Assembly: GCA_026710905.1 (NCBI GenBank)
Contig: JAPOQD010000014.1
Location: 1-35,267 of the forward strand
DNA: 35,267 nucleotides
DNA from: Halieaceae bacterium
GTDB lineage: Bacteria > Pseudomonadota > Gammaproteobacteria > Pseudomonadales > Halieaceae
Reading direction: 5' to 3'
The position numbers and the translations under genes are program-made. Position 1 is the stretch's first letter. Each line of letters begins with the position of its first letter. This document shows, piece by piece, positions 22,154-30,259 of this stretch. The notes under the pieces were generated by a model. It ran no database searches. It saw only the letters and a list, made by a program, of their open reading frames with translations, and had not been told where the DNA came from.

Positions 22154-22984
22154 ATGATCGGCGAACAGCCGGAAAGTCCCGCCAACGCTTATCACTCGCC
22201 CTACGATCAGGACTGGCGAGTACTGGGTGGACTGGCGGTTACCCTCGTCTATCTGGGGCTGATGGCTATTTACATCAGCGCTCAGGTGGGTTGGACAGCT
22301 TTTTCACAGCTATCGGTAGAGCGAATGGGCAGTTTTTTGGAGGGCGCTTTCGCCCCCCTGGCTTTCCTGTGGCTGGTGATCGGTTACTTTCTGCAAAAGA
22401 AGGAACTACGCCAGAATACTGATGCCATGAATCTGCAGTTCGTCGAAATTCAGAAATCCGCAGAGCAGGCCGTGGTGCAGACTGAGGCCATGGCTCGCTC
22501 CGAGTTGCATCAGCGGCGTGAGTCATTTCTGAAAATTGCCGAGGTAGTGCACAATCAACTGGGCACGGTGGTGGGCTTGCTGTATCTGTCCAGCCAGATG
22601 GCCGAAGGCAACGAGCAGCGGGTGCCGGCAGAGAAACTGGCAGAATTGTGGGCTCAACTCACCCGCAATGACCCGGACATCTTTTCCCGGGAAATGCTGC
22701 GTTTGATGGTTTTGAGTTCGGAGCAATACCACTACAAGTTGTTGTTCGGTACAGAGATTCGCACCCGTCATACGGAAAATTTCGAACACACTTTTGAACG
22801 CCTGCTGAATGCCGCACGGGCCTGCGATGAAGACGGCATGATCACGGACGCCCTGATGGGCAGTGCCCATGGCAATTTTTATCGCCGTATTCAAGAGTTG
22901 CGGAAAAACCCGCCCGCGGGTTTTACATTTGGCGTTTACGACTTCGATCCCGATTCACGCGAAGGCGATTTACCGGTGCTTTGA
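22154..22984 (+). CDS. Membrane protein of unknown function with a cytosolic helical tail
   Basis: 276 residues from ATG 22154, chosen for AGGA 7 nt upstream; ATG 22127 (9 residues more) or 22082 (24 more) remain possible. Two membrane helices are clear (about residues 26-44, LAVTLVYLGLMAIYISAQV, and 63-80, AFAPLAFLWLVIGYFL). A basic QKKELRQNTDAM and a long helical, possibly coiled-coil stretch follow (about 80-125). The rest is predicted soluble. Proteins of this layout, two helices around a short loop followed by QN.EAL-type helices, are frequent in proteobacteria and mostly unnamed. No enzymatic motif is visible. Its stop is only 76 bp before the protease gene. Confidence 0.7.
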   Translation: MIGEQPESPANAYHSPYDQDWRVLGGLAVTLVYLGLMAIYISAQVGWTAFSQLSVERMGSFLEGAFAPLAFLWLVIGYFLQKKELRQNTDAMNLQFVEIQKSAEQAVVQTEAMARSELHQRRESFLKIAEVVHNQLGTVVGLLYLSSQMAEGNEQRVPAEKLAELWAQLTRNDPDIFSREMLRLMVLSSEQYHYKLLFGTEIRTRHTENFEHTFERLLNAARACDEDGMITDALMGSAHGNFYRRIQELRKNPPAGFTFGVYDFDPDSREGDLPVL

Positions 22985-23030
22985 CTCGCATATGACGCCC
23001 ATAATATCGCCCTGTTACACTATGCGAGTC
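22983..23030. repeat. 10-bp perfect inverted repeat in front of prc
   Basis: GACTCGCATA (22983-22992) and TATGCGAGTC (23021-23030) are perfect inverted arms 28 bp apart, filling most of the 76-bp gap between the unknown membrane protein gene and prc. The left arm begins within the stop codon of the upstream gene. It may act as a terminator/attenuator stem or as an operator for prc; there is no U-run. Confidence 0.5.
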
Positions 23031-23060
23031 TGATAGTTGACAAGATAACACGAGACCCTT

Positions 23061-25133
23061 TTGACCTATCCAGCCCGTTTGCAAGTCGTCCTCTTATTGT
23101 GTGCCGTGTTACTGCCGCTTCCGGCGCTGGCCGGAATTGAATATACCGGGCAGCAGGCCGAAACCGCGGTGGAAATAGTCGACGCCCTGGAAAGGAGACA
23201 CTACTCCAAGCGCCGCTTCGACGACCAGTTATCTTCGCTGCTGCTCGATAACTATCTACTCAATCTCGATTCGGCCCGCATGTTTTTTCTGCAAGGTGAC
23301 ATTGAAGAATTCGAGCGCTACAGGTTGCGGCTGGACGACCAGTTCGGCGACGGCAACCTGAAGGCAGGTTTTGTTATTTTCGACCGTTTTCAGCAGCGCA
23401 TGGAAAAACGTCTGCAAAAACTTTTACAGCGCCTGCCGGAGATTATCGCTGGTATGGACTTCAGCATCGATGAAAACCTGCTGCTGGACCCGGATCAGCG
23501 TGGTTGGGCCGGGTCGGAAGCGGCGATGGACGAGCATTGGCGCAAACAACTAAAGAATGCAGTGCTCAGCCTGAAGTTGGCGGGTAAGGAGGCCGCCGAT
23601 ATAGAGCCCACCTTGCGCAAGCGCTACGAAAATCAGTTGCACCGTATTTCCCAATACAATGCCGGGGACGTATTCCAGTTCTACGCCAATGCTCTCACCG
23701 AGTTGTATGACCCTCACACCACGTACCTGTCGCCGCGCAACCTGGAAAACTTCAACATCAGCATGAGTCTTTCCCTGGAAGGTATCGGCGCCGTACTGCA
23801 ATTACAGGATGAGTACACCAAGGTTGCCCGCATTGTGCCTGCCGGGCCCGCCGACAAACAGGGGCAGCTACGCCCAGCCGATCGTATCGTGGCGGTTGGT
23901 CAGGAGCAGGAAGGCGAAATGGTCGACATCATCGGCTGGCGGCTCGACGATGTGGTGCAACTGATTCGTGGACCCAAGGACAGCACGGTACGCCTGGAAG
24001 TGATCCCCGCCAACGCCAGGAGTCCGGACCAGCGCAATACCATTACCATCGTGCGCAACAGGGTAAAGCTGGAAGAACAAAGCGCCCGCAAACAGGTGAT
24101 GGACGTTATGGATAACGGCCGCCGCATCAAACTCGGGGTTATCGAGATTCCCGCCTTCTATATTGACTTCGAGGCCTTGCGCCGGGGCGACGAGGGCTAC
24201 AAAAGCACCACCCGCGACGTCAAGCGGCTGTTGGACCAACTGGCCGCCGAAGCGGTGGATGGTGTAATCATCGATTTGCGCAACAATGGCGGCGGCTCCC
24301 TGCAGGAGGCCAACGCCCTGACCGGGTTGTTTATCGAATACGGCCCGACCGTGCAAATTCGTCATGCTTCGCATCGCCTCTCGCGGCAGGGCAAACGACG
24401 CCCCGGCCCCTATTACGCCGGACCGCTGGTGGTGTTGATCAACCGCCTCAGCGCTTCGGCCTCGGAAATTTTCGCCGGCGCCATTCAGGACTACCAGCGG
24501 GGCATCATTCTCGGCGGGCAATCCTTCGGCAAGGGTACGGTACAAACCCTGCTGCCCATGCCGGAGGGGCAACTTAAAGTGACGGAATCGAAGTTCTACC
24601 GCATCAGCGGCGCAAGTACCCAGCATCGCGGGGTCATCCCCGACCTGCTGTTTCCTTCGCCTTTCGACCGCGACGAGATCGGTGAAAGCGCACTTGACCA
24701 CGCCCTGGACTGGGATCGGATCAACGGCGTGCGCCATCGCAAGTATCACGATCTTCCCGGTATCCTGCCGCAACTGCTCAGCCGCCATGAACAACGCACC
24801 CGGGATGACCCGGATTTCATCCACCTGCGTGAGCGTATCGCTCTGGCCGAGGTAGCGCGCGAGATGGATGTCTTGCCCCTGAACAAAGCGACTCGCCAGG
24901 CCCTGCAGGAAAGCCAGCAGGCCAGCAGTATGGCCATTGAAAACAAACGCCGGGCGGCGAAGGGGCTGGAACTGCTGACCAGCCTGACCGACGCTAGCGA
25001 AAATACGCTGGCGGATACCGCCGTCGAAGACCCTGATGAGGAAGAGACACCGGATATTGTTCTGGTTGAGTCAAGCAAGATCCTGGTTGATCTTCTGAAC
25101 AATGGAGAGCAATTCCTCGCCTCGAGTTTTTAG
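23061..25133 (+). CDS. prc: Tail-specific (C-terminal processing) periplasmic protease
   Basis: 690 residues, close to the E. coli Prc size. This serine protease of family S41 acts in the periplasm, degrading proteins by their C-termini and trimming factors of cell-wall synthesis. The N-terminus is a signal peptide (RLQVVLLLCAVLLPLPALAG). A helical N-terminal domain is followed by PDZ (about 235-320, with GIGAVLQL) and the S41 core. The catalytic dyad is Ser466 (SASASEIF) and Lys491 (SFGKGTVQ), 25 residues apart as in E. coli Prc (Ser452/Lys477). A Prc-type C-terminal domain follows. The start is TTG 23061: there is no in-frame ATG before the mature domain and no clear ribosome binding site, so translation may be weak. 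The stop codon is the first three bases of a 20-bp repeat. Confidence 0.93.
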   Translation: MTYPARLQVVLLLCAVLLPLPALAGIEYTGQQAETAVEIVDALERRHYSKRRFDDQLSSLLLDNYLLNLDSARMFFLQGDIEEFERYRLRLDDQFGDGNLKAGFVIFDRFQQRMEKRLQKLLQRLPEIIAGMDFSIDENLLLDPDQRGWAGSEAAMDEHWRKQLKNAVLSLKLAGKEAADIEPTLRKRYENQLHRISQYNAGDVFQFYANALTELYDPHTTYLSPRNLENFNISMSLSLEGIGAVLQLQDEYTKVARIVPAGPADKQGQLRPADRIVAVGQEQEGEMVDIIGWRLDDVVQLIRGPKDSTVRLEVIPANARSPDQRNTITIVRNRVKLEEQSARKQVMDVMDNGRRIKLGVIEIPAFYIDFEALRRGDEGYKSTTRDVKRLLDQLAAEAVDGVIIDLRNNGGGSLQEANALTGLFIEYGPTVQIRHASHRLSRQGKRRPGPYYAGPLVVLINRLSASASEIFAGAIQDYQRGIILGGQSFGKGTVQTLLPMPEGQLKVTESKFYRISGASTQHRGVIPDLLFPSPFDRDEIGESALDHALDWDRINGVRHRKYHDLPGILPQLLSRHEQRTRDDPDFIHLRERIALAEVAREMDVLPLNKATRQALQESQQASSMAIENKRRAAKGLELLTSLTDASENTLADTAVEDPDEEETPDIVLVESSKILVDLLNNGEQFLASSF

Positions 25134-25150
25134 CCGCAATATGCGGGCTA
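25131..25150. repeat. 20-bp repeat copy supplying both convergent stop codons
   Basis: TAGCCGCAATATGCGGGCTA is an imperfect palindrome. Its first TAG is the prc stop (25131-25133) and, on the other strand, its last bases give the TAG stop of cysG (25148-25150). Its complement, TAGCCCGCATATTGCGGCTA, equals the 30-bp copy at 10942-10971 with the ten bases between two ATTGC repeats removed. Confidence 0.75.
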
Positions 25151-26569
25151 ACCCGGCTGCGGTGGCCAGCGACCGGGTTTGCCGGTTTCCTCGACCCAGG
25201 ATAGTTGTTCGTGCAGCGCTACCACTGAACCGACAATGATAATGGTTGGTGCATACACCTCCCGATTTCTCAGTAGCTCCGGCATTTCCCGCAGTGTGCT
25301 GATCGTGGTGCGCTGATGGGAGGTTGTGCCCTGCTCCACCAGGGCAATCGGAGTGTCGCCGGCGTGGCCGTGCGCCTGCAATTGTTCACAAATGGTATTC
25401 AAGCCCTGCAAGCCCATGTAAAACACAAGGGTTTCCTGCTCTCCTTGCAGATCTTCCCATGCCAGATCGGGGCTGCCGTCCTGTAACTGTCCGGTAATGA
25501 ACCTCACGGACCGCGCATGGTCGCGATGGGTCAGGGGAATTCCCGCATAGCAGGCGCAGCCACTGGCAGCGGTCACTCCCGGCACCACCTGGAAGGGGAC
25601 CCGGTTCTCGGCCAGCAGTTCGATTTCCTCCCCGCCACGGCCAAAAATAAACGGATCACCACCCTTCAGGCGCGCCACCCGCTTCCCCTGCCGGGCCAGT
25701 TGCACCAGCAAGTGGTTAATTTGCTGTTGCCCCAGGGTGTGCTCGTTGCGCCGCTTGCCTACGTAGATACGTTCCGCATCGCCGCGGCACAGGTCCAGCA
25801 CCTGGGGCGACACCAGCCGGTCGTACAGCACCACGTCAGCATGCTGAAGCAGGCGCACCGCTTTGAAGGTGACCAGATCGGGGTCGCCGGGGCCGGCGCC
25901 AATCAGGTACACCTCCCCTCGCGCAGGCTCGCTATCCTGGCTGGACAGAAGCTGTTGCAGGCTGCGGTTCGCGGCGTTTTCATCCCCGGACTCAAGCTGT
26001 TGCTGGAGAGCTGGCCGGTCCAGCAGACTTTCCCAGAAACGGCGCCGCCGCTCGGGGTCCGGGAGAGCTTCAGCCACCTGTTTGCGGAAACGTCCTGCGA
26101 ATTTCACCAGACGGCCGAAGGACGCGGGTAACAGGGCTTCTATCTGGGTCTTTACCCGGCGTACCAGCAGCGGGCTGTTCCCGCCGCTGCCAATGGCCAC
26201 CAGCAGGGGGTTGCGGTCGACAATCGCCGGAAACACGAAACTGCACAATTCCGGGCTATCAACCACATTGACGGGAATACGGCGTAGTTGAGCAGCAGCC
26301 GAGATTGTCTGGTTAAGGCTCCGGTCCGGTGTGGCTACCACTACCATGTGCATACCGTCGAGACAGTCATCGGTATAGCTCTGCTGCAACCAGTGGCTGT
26401 TGTACTCCTTGAGCAGGGTTTGCAACTCCGTATCCATTTCCGGCGCGACTACCGTCAGCCTGGCCCCGGCCCGGAGCAGCAGGTTCGCCTTGCGCTGGGC
26501 CATCCGCCCTCCCCCTACCAACAGTACCGGAAGTTCGGTCAAACGCACGAACAGCGGAAGGTAGTCCAT
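25148..26569 (-). CDS. cysG: Siroheme synthase (multifunctional)
   Basis: 473 residues. CysG makes siroheme, the cofactor of sulfite and nitrite reductases, from uroporphyrinogen III. The N-terminal half is the precorrin-2 dehydrogenase/ferrochelatase: the NAD-binding VGGGRMAQRKA (about 18-28) and the SGGNSPLLVRR segment that carries the regulatory serine in homologues. The C-terminal half, from about residue 218, is the SAM-dependent uroporphyrinogen methyltransferase: VYLIGAGPGDPDLVT, the VLYDRLVS segment, KGGDPFIFGRGGEE and the later GVTAASG. Length is as in E. coli CysG. It is the last gene of the ftsK-to-cysG operon and starts 4 bp after serS. The serS-cysG adjacency is Pseudomonas-like. 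Confidence 0.96.
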   Translation of the reverse strand: MDYLPLFVRLTELPVLLVGGGRMAQRKANLLLRAGARLTVVAPEMDTELQTLLKEYNSHWLQQSYTDDCLDGMHMVVVATPDRSLNQTISAAAQLRRIPVNVVDSPELCSFVFPAIVDRNPLLVAIGSGGNSPLLVRRVKTQIEALLPASFGRLVKFAGRFRKQVAEALPDPERRRRFWESLLDRPALQQQLESGDENAANRSLQQLLSSQDSEPARGEVYLIGAGPGDPDLVTFKAVRLLQHADVVLYDRLVSPQVLDLCRGDAERIYVGKRRNEHTLGQQQINHLLVQLARQGKRVARLKGGDPFIFGRGGEEIELLAENRVPFQVVPGVTAASGCACYAGIPLTHRDHARSVRFITGQLQDGSPDLAWEDLQGEQETLVFYMGLQGLNTICEQLQAHGHAGDTPIALVEQGTTSHQRTTISTLREMPELLRNREVYAPTIIIVGSVVALHEQLSWVEETGKPGRWPPQPG

Positions 26570-26573
26570 GGCC

Positions 26574-27869
26574 TCAGCCCGGTCCCAGCCGGGTCATTCC
26601 CCCCAGGTATGGCTGTAATACAGCGGGCAGGTCCACGCTGCCGTCCGCACATTGAAAATTTTCGAGAATCGCTACCAGGGTACGTCCCACCGCCAGGCCG
26701 GAGCCGTTCAGGGTGTGCAGCAGTTCCGGCTTGCCTGTCTCGGAATTTCGCCAGCGCGCCTTTATCCGGCGGGCCTGGTAGTCGCTGAAATGGCTGCAGG
26801 AGGAGATTTCCCGATAGGTGTTCTGGGCCGGCAACCATACCTCTAGATCGAAGGTCTTGCAGGCACTGAAGCCCATGTACCCCGTGCATAGAATTACCTT
26901 TCGGTAGGGCAGTTCCAGCATTTGCAAAATCGTTTCCGCATGAGCGGTCAACTCCTCCAGGGCCTGTTCCGCAAGCTGCGGGGGAGTCATCCGCACCAGT
27001 TCGACTTTTTCAAACTGGTGCAGGCGGATCATGCCGCGAGTGTCCTTGCCGTAACTGCCTGCCTCGCTGCGAAAACAGGGGGAATGACAGACATAACGCA
27101 GGCCCTCCAGTTCTTCCTGTTCCACGATACGGCCGCGCAGCATATTGGTCACCGGCACTTCAGCCGTTGGGATCAGGTAGAAATCCTGATGGTGACGCAA
27201 CTTGAACAGGTCATCTTCAAACTTCGGTAACTGGCCCACACCACGCAGGGAATCCGCATTGACAATATAGGGCACATTGAGTTCCTGATATCCGTGCCGG
27301 GAAATATGGATGTCGAGCATGAACTGGATCAGGGCCCGGTGCAGTCTCGCCACGGCGCCACTCAATACCACAAAACGAGCGCCGGTCATCCGGGTGGCGG
27401 CATCAAAGTCGATTCCACCCAGCTTTTCGCCCAGTTCAACGTGGTCCAGTACCGGGAAGTCGAAGTTTGCGGGTTCGCCCCAGCGGCTCAATTCCCGGTT
27501 GTCCCGCTCATCCCTGCCGTCGGGAACCCCCTCGGCCGGAATATTGGGCAGGCTCATCAACAGATCTTCCAATTGTTGTTGAAATTTTCTGGACTCCCCG
27601 GCAGCCTGATCAAGTTTCATGGAGATCTGTTCCAGCGCCGGTTGTACGGATAACCGTGCTGTTTCAGCGTCCATTCCCTCCCGCACCAGTTTGCCGATTT
27701 TCCGGGACACAGCGTTGCGTTCCGCCTGCAGGGACTGGCTGCTGATATCGGCCTGCTTGCGGCAGGCGTCCAGCGCCTGGAAAGCGGGCGCGTCGAAAGC
27801 GGCGCCGCGGCGCGCCATTTGTAGGGCTACCGCTTCGGGGTCCTTGCGCACCAATTTCAGACTTAACAT
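26574..27869 (-). CDS. serS: Seryl-tRNA synthetase
   Basis: 431 residues, class II aminoacyl-tRNA synthetase of the bacterial length. It charges tRNA-Ser and the selenocysteine tRNA. The N-terminal coiled-coil arm (about 28-100) that reaches the long variable arm of tRNA-Ser is followed by the catalytic domain. Motif 2 appears as [20 protein letters not shown] and motif 3 as [16 protein letters not shown]. The TAEVPVTN segment binds serine. The start is ATG 27869, 9 bp after crcB. The gene is part of the housekeeping operon; no T-box or other leader is seen. Confidence 0.97.
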   Translation of the reverse strand: MLSLKLVRKDPEAVALQMARRGAAFDAPAFQALDACRKQADISSQSLQAERNAVSRKIGKLVREGMDAETARLSVQPALEQISMKLDQAAGESRKFQQQLEDLLMSLPNIPAEGVPDGRDERDNRELSRWGEPANFDFPVLDHVELGEKLGGIDFDAATRMTGARFVVLSGAVARLHRALIQFMLDIHISRHGYQELNVPYIVNADSLRGVGQLPKFEDDLFKLRHHQDFYLIPTAEVPVTNMLRGRIVEQEELEGLRYVCHSPCFRSEAGSYGKDTRGMIRLHQFEKVELVRMTPPQLAEQALEELTAHAETILQMLELPYRKVILCTGYMGFSACKTFDLEVWLPAQNTYREISSCSHFSDYQARRIKARWRNSETGKPELLHTLNGSGLAVGRTLVAILENFQCADGSVDLPAVLQPYLGGMTRLGPG

Positions 27870-27878
27870 CTCGCAACT

Positions 27879-28250
27879 CTATACTAAACGGGTCAGGACA
27901 ATTGCGGCCCAAACCGCGCAGAGACAAATACCTACACTGGCCAGGACATACAACCCCGCCATCGTGGCTTGACCATTTTCCAACAGCACCACTGCCTCCA
28001 GGGAGAACGTGGAAAAAGTGGTAAAGGCGCAGAGAAAGCCAACAACCATTACGCTGCGCCAATCCGGGTGCAGCGTAGCGCGCTCCGCGACCAGTACATA
28101 GACCACTCCGACCAGGAACGAACCCAACACGTTTACCGTCAGTGTTCCAAGTGGCAGGTAAATCGCCGAGCCCCGCATCAGGTTTTGCAGCCAGTAGCGG
28201 GCCAAGGCTCCACCTGCCCCGCCCAGGGCGATGAACAAGACATGTTTCAT
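27879..28250 (-). CDS. crcB: Fluoride channel CrcB/Fluc
   Basis: 123 residues from ATG 28250; the frame is open 16 codons further into rarA but the family starts here. Fluc forms a dual-topology dimer that lets fluoride out of the cytoplasm. The four helices and hallmarks are present: GGAGGALARYWL in helix 1, GTLTVNVLGSFLVG in helix 2, and FTTFSTFSLE in broken helix 3, which holds the fluoride-lining Phe residues and the central sodium site. It sits in the rarA-crcB-serS position seen in pseudomonads. No fluoride riboswitch precedes it, since the gap to rarA is 7 bp, so expression follows the operon. Confidence 0.93.
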   Translation of the reverse strand: MKHVLFIALGGAGGALARYWLQNLMRGSAIYLPLGTLTVNVLGSFLVGVVYVLVAERATLHPDWRSVMVVGFLCAFTTFSTFSLEAVVLLENGQATMAGLYVLASVGICLCAVWAAIVLTRLV

Positions 28251-28257
28251 GGGCGTA

Positions 28258-29583
28258 CTACTCGTAGCGGCGCATTGTACTTTGTTTGTCCAATGCACGC
28301 AGATGAGCCAGCTTTTCCTTGATCTTTTGCTCCAGACCCCGTGCTACCGGGTAGTAGTAGCGGGTATCGCGCAAGGATTCGGGAAAATAGTTTTCCCCCG
28401 CGGCAAAGGCCTCAGGCTCGTCGTGGGCGTAGCGGTAGTCCGCGCCGTGTTCCATCTGTTTCATCAATTCCGTAGGCGCATTGCGCAGGTGCAGAGGTAC
28501 TTCTTCACTGGCGTTGTTGTGTACTTCCTTCACGGCTGCGTTGAAGGCGGTATAGACCGCATTACTCTTGGGCGCGCAGGCCGCGTAGACCAGCGCCTGG
28601 GCAATGGCCAACTCGCCCTCGGGGCTGCCCAGCCGTTCCTGCACCTGCCAGGCATCCAGGGCAATGCCAAGAGCGCGGGGGTCGGCATTTCCGATATCTT
28701 CACTCGCCATTCGGACCAGTCGCCGGGCTATGTAGAGAGGGTCACATCCGCCATCCACCATGCGTACGAACCAATACAGTGCAGCGTCTGGTGAACTGCC
28801 CCTCACCGCCTTGTGCAGGGCGGAAATCTGGTCATAGAACATGTCCCCGCCCTTGTCGAAGCGCCGCAGGCCTCCCTGTATAACTTCTTCCACCAAGGCG
28901 TCATCGAGCCGTACCGGGCCGTCCTCGCCCGTGGCCAGGTCCACGCCCAATTCCAGCAGGTTCAAGGCTCGGCGGGCATCTCCGTCGGCAGCCAGCGCCA
29001 ACTGCTTCAACAACTCCGGGGCAACCTCCACCGGCTGCTCAAAAGATCCCAGGCTGCGCTCCAGCACCTCCAGGATTTCCTCTGCGCGCAGTACACGCAA
29101 TTTGTACACTCGACAGCGGGATAGCAGAGCATTGTTCAGTTCGAAGGAAGGATTTTCCGTGGTGGCGCCCACGAAAATCAGGCTGCCGTTTTCCACGTAC
29201 GGCAAAAAAGCATCCTGCTGCGATTTATTGAAGCGGTGCGCCTCGTCGACGAACAGGATGGTATCGCGTCCCCTCCCCCGTTGTATGCGCGATTGGTCCA
29301 CTGCCGCACGTATTTCCTTTACTCCCGACAACACCGCCGACAGGCTCATGAAGTGCGCGCTGGCCCGTTCCGCCATCAGTCTTGCCAGTGTAGTCTTGCC
29401 CACACCCGGTGGGCCCCACAACACCATGGAATGCAAATGGCCCCGTTCCAGCGCTTCGCGCAGTGGCTTCCCGGTCCCCAGCAAATGGCGCTGTCCGGCA
29501 AACTCAGCCAGTGTTTTCGGGCGCAACCGGTCAGCCAACGGCTGGTAGCCGCCATTCTCTCCGCTTAGCAGGTCAGGGTTCAT
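28258..29583 (-). CDS. rarA: Replication-associated recombination ATPase RarA
   Basis: 441 residues, AAA+ ATPase of the RarA/MgsA/WRNIP1 family, which acts at stalled replication forks and binds SSB. Walker A is GPPGVGKT (57-64), Walker B is FVDEAHRFNKSQQ, and sensor 1 lies in GATTENPSFE; the arginine finger sits in NALLSRCRV. The C-terminal tetramerisation domain includes GSSPDAALYWFVRM and the DIGNADPRAL segment. I chose ATG 29583 (MNPDLLSG); GTG 29601 would add six residues but lies deeper in lolA. It overlaps the end of lolA by 11 bp, and crcB follows after 7 bp. Confidence 0.95.
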   Translation of the reverse strand: MNPDLLSGENGGYQPLADRLRPKTLAEFAGQRHLLGTGKPLREALERGHLHSMVLWGPPGVGKTTLARLMAERASAHFMSLSAVLSGVKEIRAAVDQSRIQRGRGRDTILFVDEAHRFNKSQQDAFLPYVENGSLIFVGATTENPSFELNNALLSRCRVYKLRVLRAEEILEVLERSLGSFEQPVEVAPELLKQLALAADGDARRALNLLELGVDLATGEDGPVRLDDALVEEVIQGGLRRFDKGGDMFYDQISALHKAVRGSSPDAALYWFVRMVDGGCDPLYIARRLVRMASEDIGNADPRALGIALDAWQVQERLGSPEGELAIAQALVYAACAPKSNAVYTAFNAAVKEVHNNASEEVPLHLRNAPTELMKQMEHGADYRYAHDEPEAFAAGENYFPESLRDTRYYYPVARGLEQKIKEKLAHLRALDKQSTMRRYE

Positions 29584-30259
29584 TGCGAAAATAATCGACA
29601 CCCTCCGGAATCACGAAAGCAAACTCGGATTTGGGCAAGGGTGGATTGATCCTCACCGAGGAGAACTCGATTTCCGTGGTTTGCAGCAACCTGTCCTGAA
29701 AATTCATGGACACCAGCGTGTTGCCTGCAAAATGCAAATGAATAAGCGTCAGCGGGCTGGAATCGTCCAGCGGCCGCAGGGCAAAGGCGCCTTCCGACTT
29801 TTCCTCGACCTGATAGAAGGACTGAATTGCGGCCGTTTCTCCGCCGAGAATTGCCAGTGGTGTGGCGGTAACACCCCCGCTGGGGTTGAGGGTGGCGGTA
29901 GCCAGCTCCACATCGTAGTGCAGCAGTTCCCCATCCACCAACAGCAGCAGTTGTTCATCCGGCTCCTGAATGTGCCAGCGAAATTTCCCAGGCTGACGCA
30001 GGCTGAAGCTGCCGCTGTGCTCTTGCAGCAGTTCCCCTTCAGCCGAGCGCAGCTGTTGCCGAAAGTCGCCCGTCAGCGTCTGGAAAACACGCAAACGCTC
30101 TTCCAGGCTTTCAGCCAAAACCGGTAGAGGCGTCAGCAGCGCCATCAAAAACCCGCATAGTGCGCAGGCACCGCCGAAAATGCCGATTTCATACCGACTT
30201 TTCAAGAGTATCCCCGGACTCCATTTACCGCACAGTTTTTCACCACTGCGTAGCATCAT
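29573..30259 (-). CDS. lolA: Outer-membrane lipoprotein carrier LolA
   Basis: 228 residues. LolA shuttles lipoproteins from the LolCDE complex through the periplasm to LolB. It has an unusually long N-region before the hydrophobic signal core ([26 protein letters not shown], given in pieces about 28-51). The mature part shows [19 protein letters not shown], then [29 protein letters not shown] and later [11 protein letters not shown], in the order of LolA. The start ATG 30259 overlaps the ftsK stop by 4 bp (ATGA). A second ATG follows at once. The ftsK-lolA-rarA order is conserved in gammaproteobacteria. Confidence 0.92.
   Translation of the reverse strand: MMLRSGEKLCGKWSPGILLKSRYEIGIFGGACALCGFLMALLTPLPVLAESLEERLRVFQTLTGDFRQQLRSAEGELLQEHSGSFSLRQPGKFRWHIQEPDEQLLLLVDGELLHYDVELATATLNPSGGVTATPLAILGGETAAIQSFYQVEEKSEGAFALRPLDDSSPLTLIHLHFAGNTLVSMNFQDRLLQTTEIEFSSVRINPPLPKSEFAFVIPEGVDYFRNEP

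Noticed and set aside
23868-24824. Minus-strand open frame of 318 codons across prc
   Set aside because: Antisense shadow; prc is fully supported by its domains and catalytic dyad.
28250-28258. Fluoride riboswitch before crcB
   Set aside because: Only 7 bp separate crcB from rarA, leaving no room for the aptamer.
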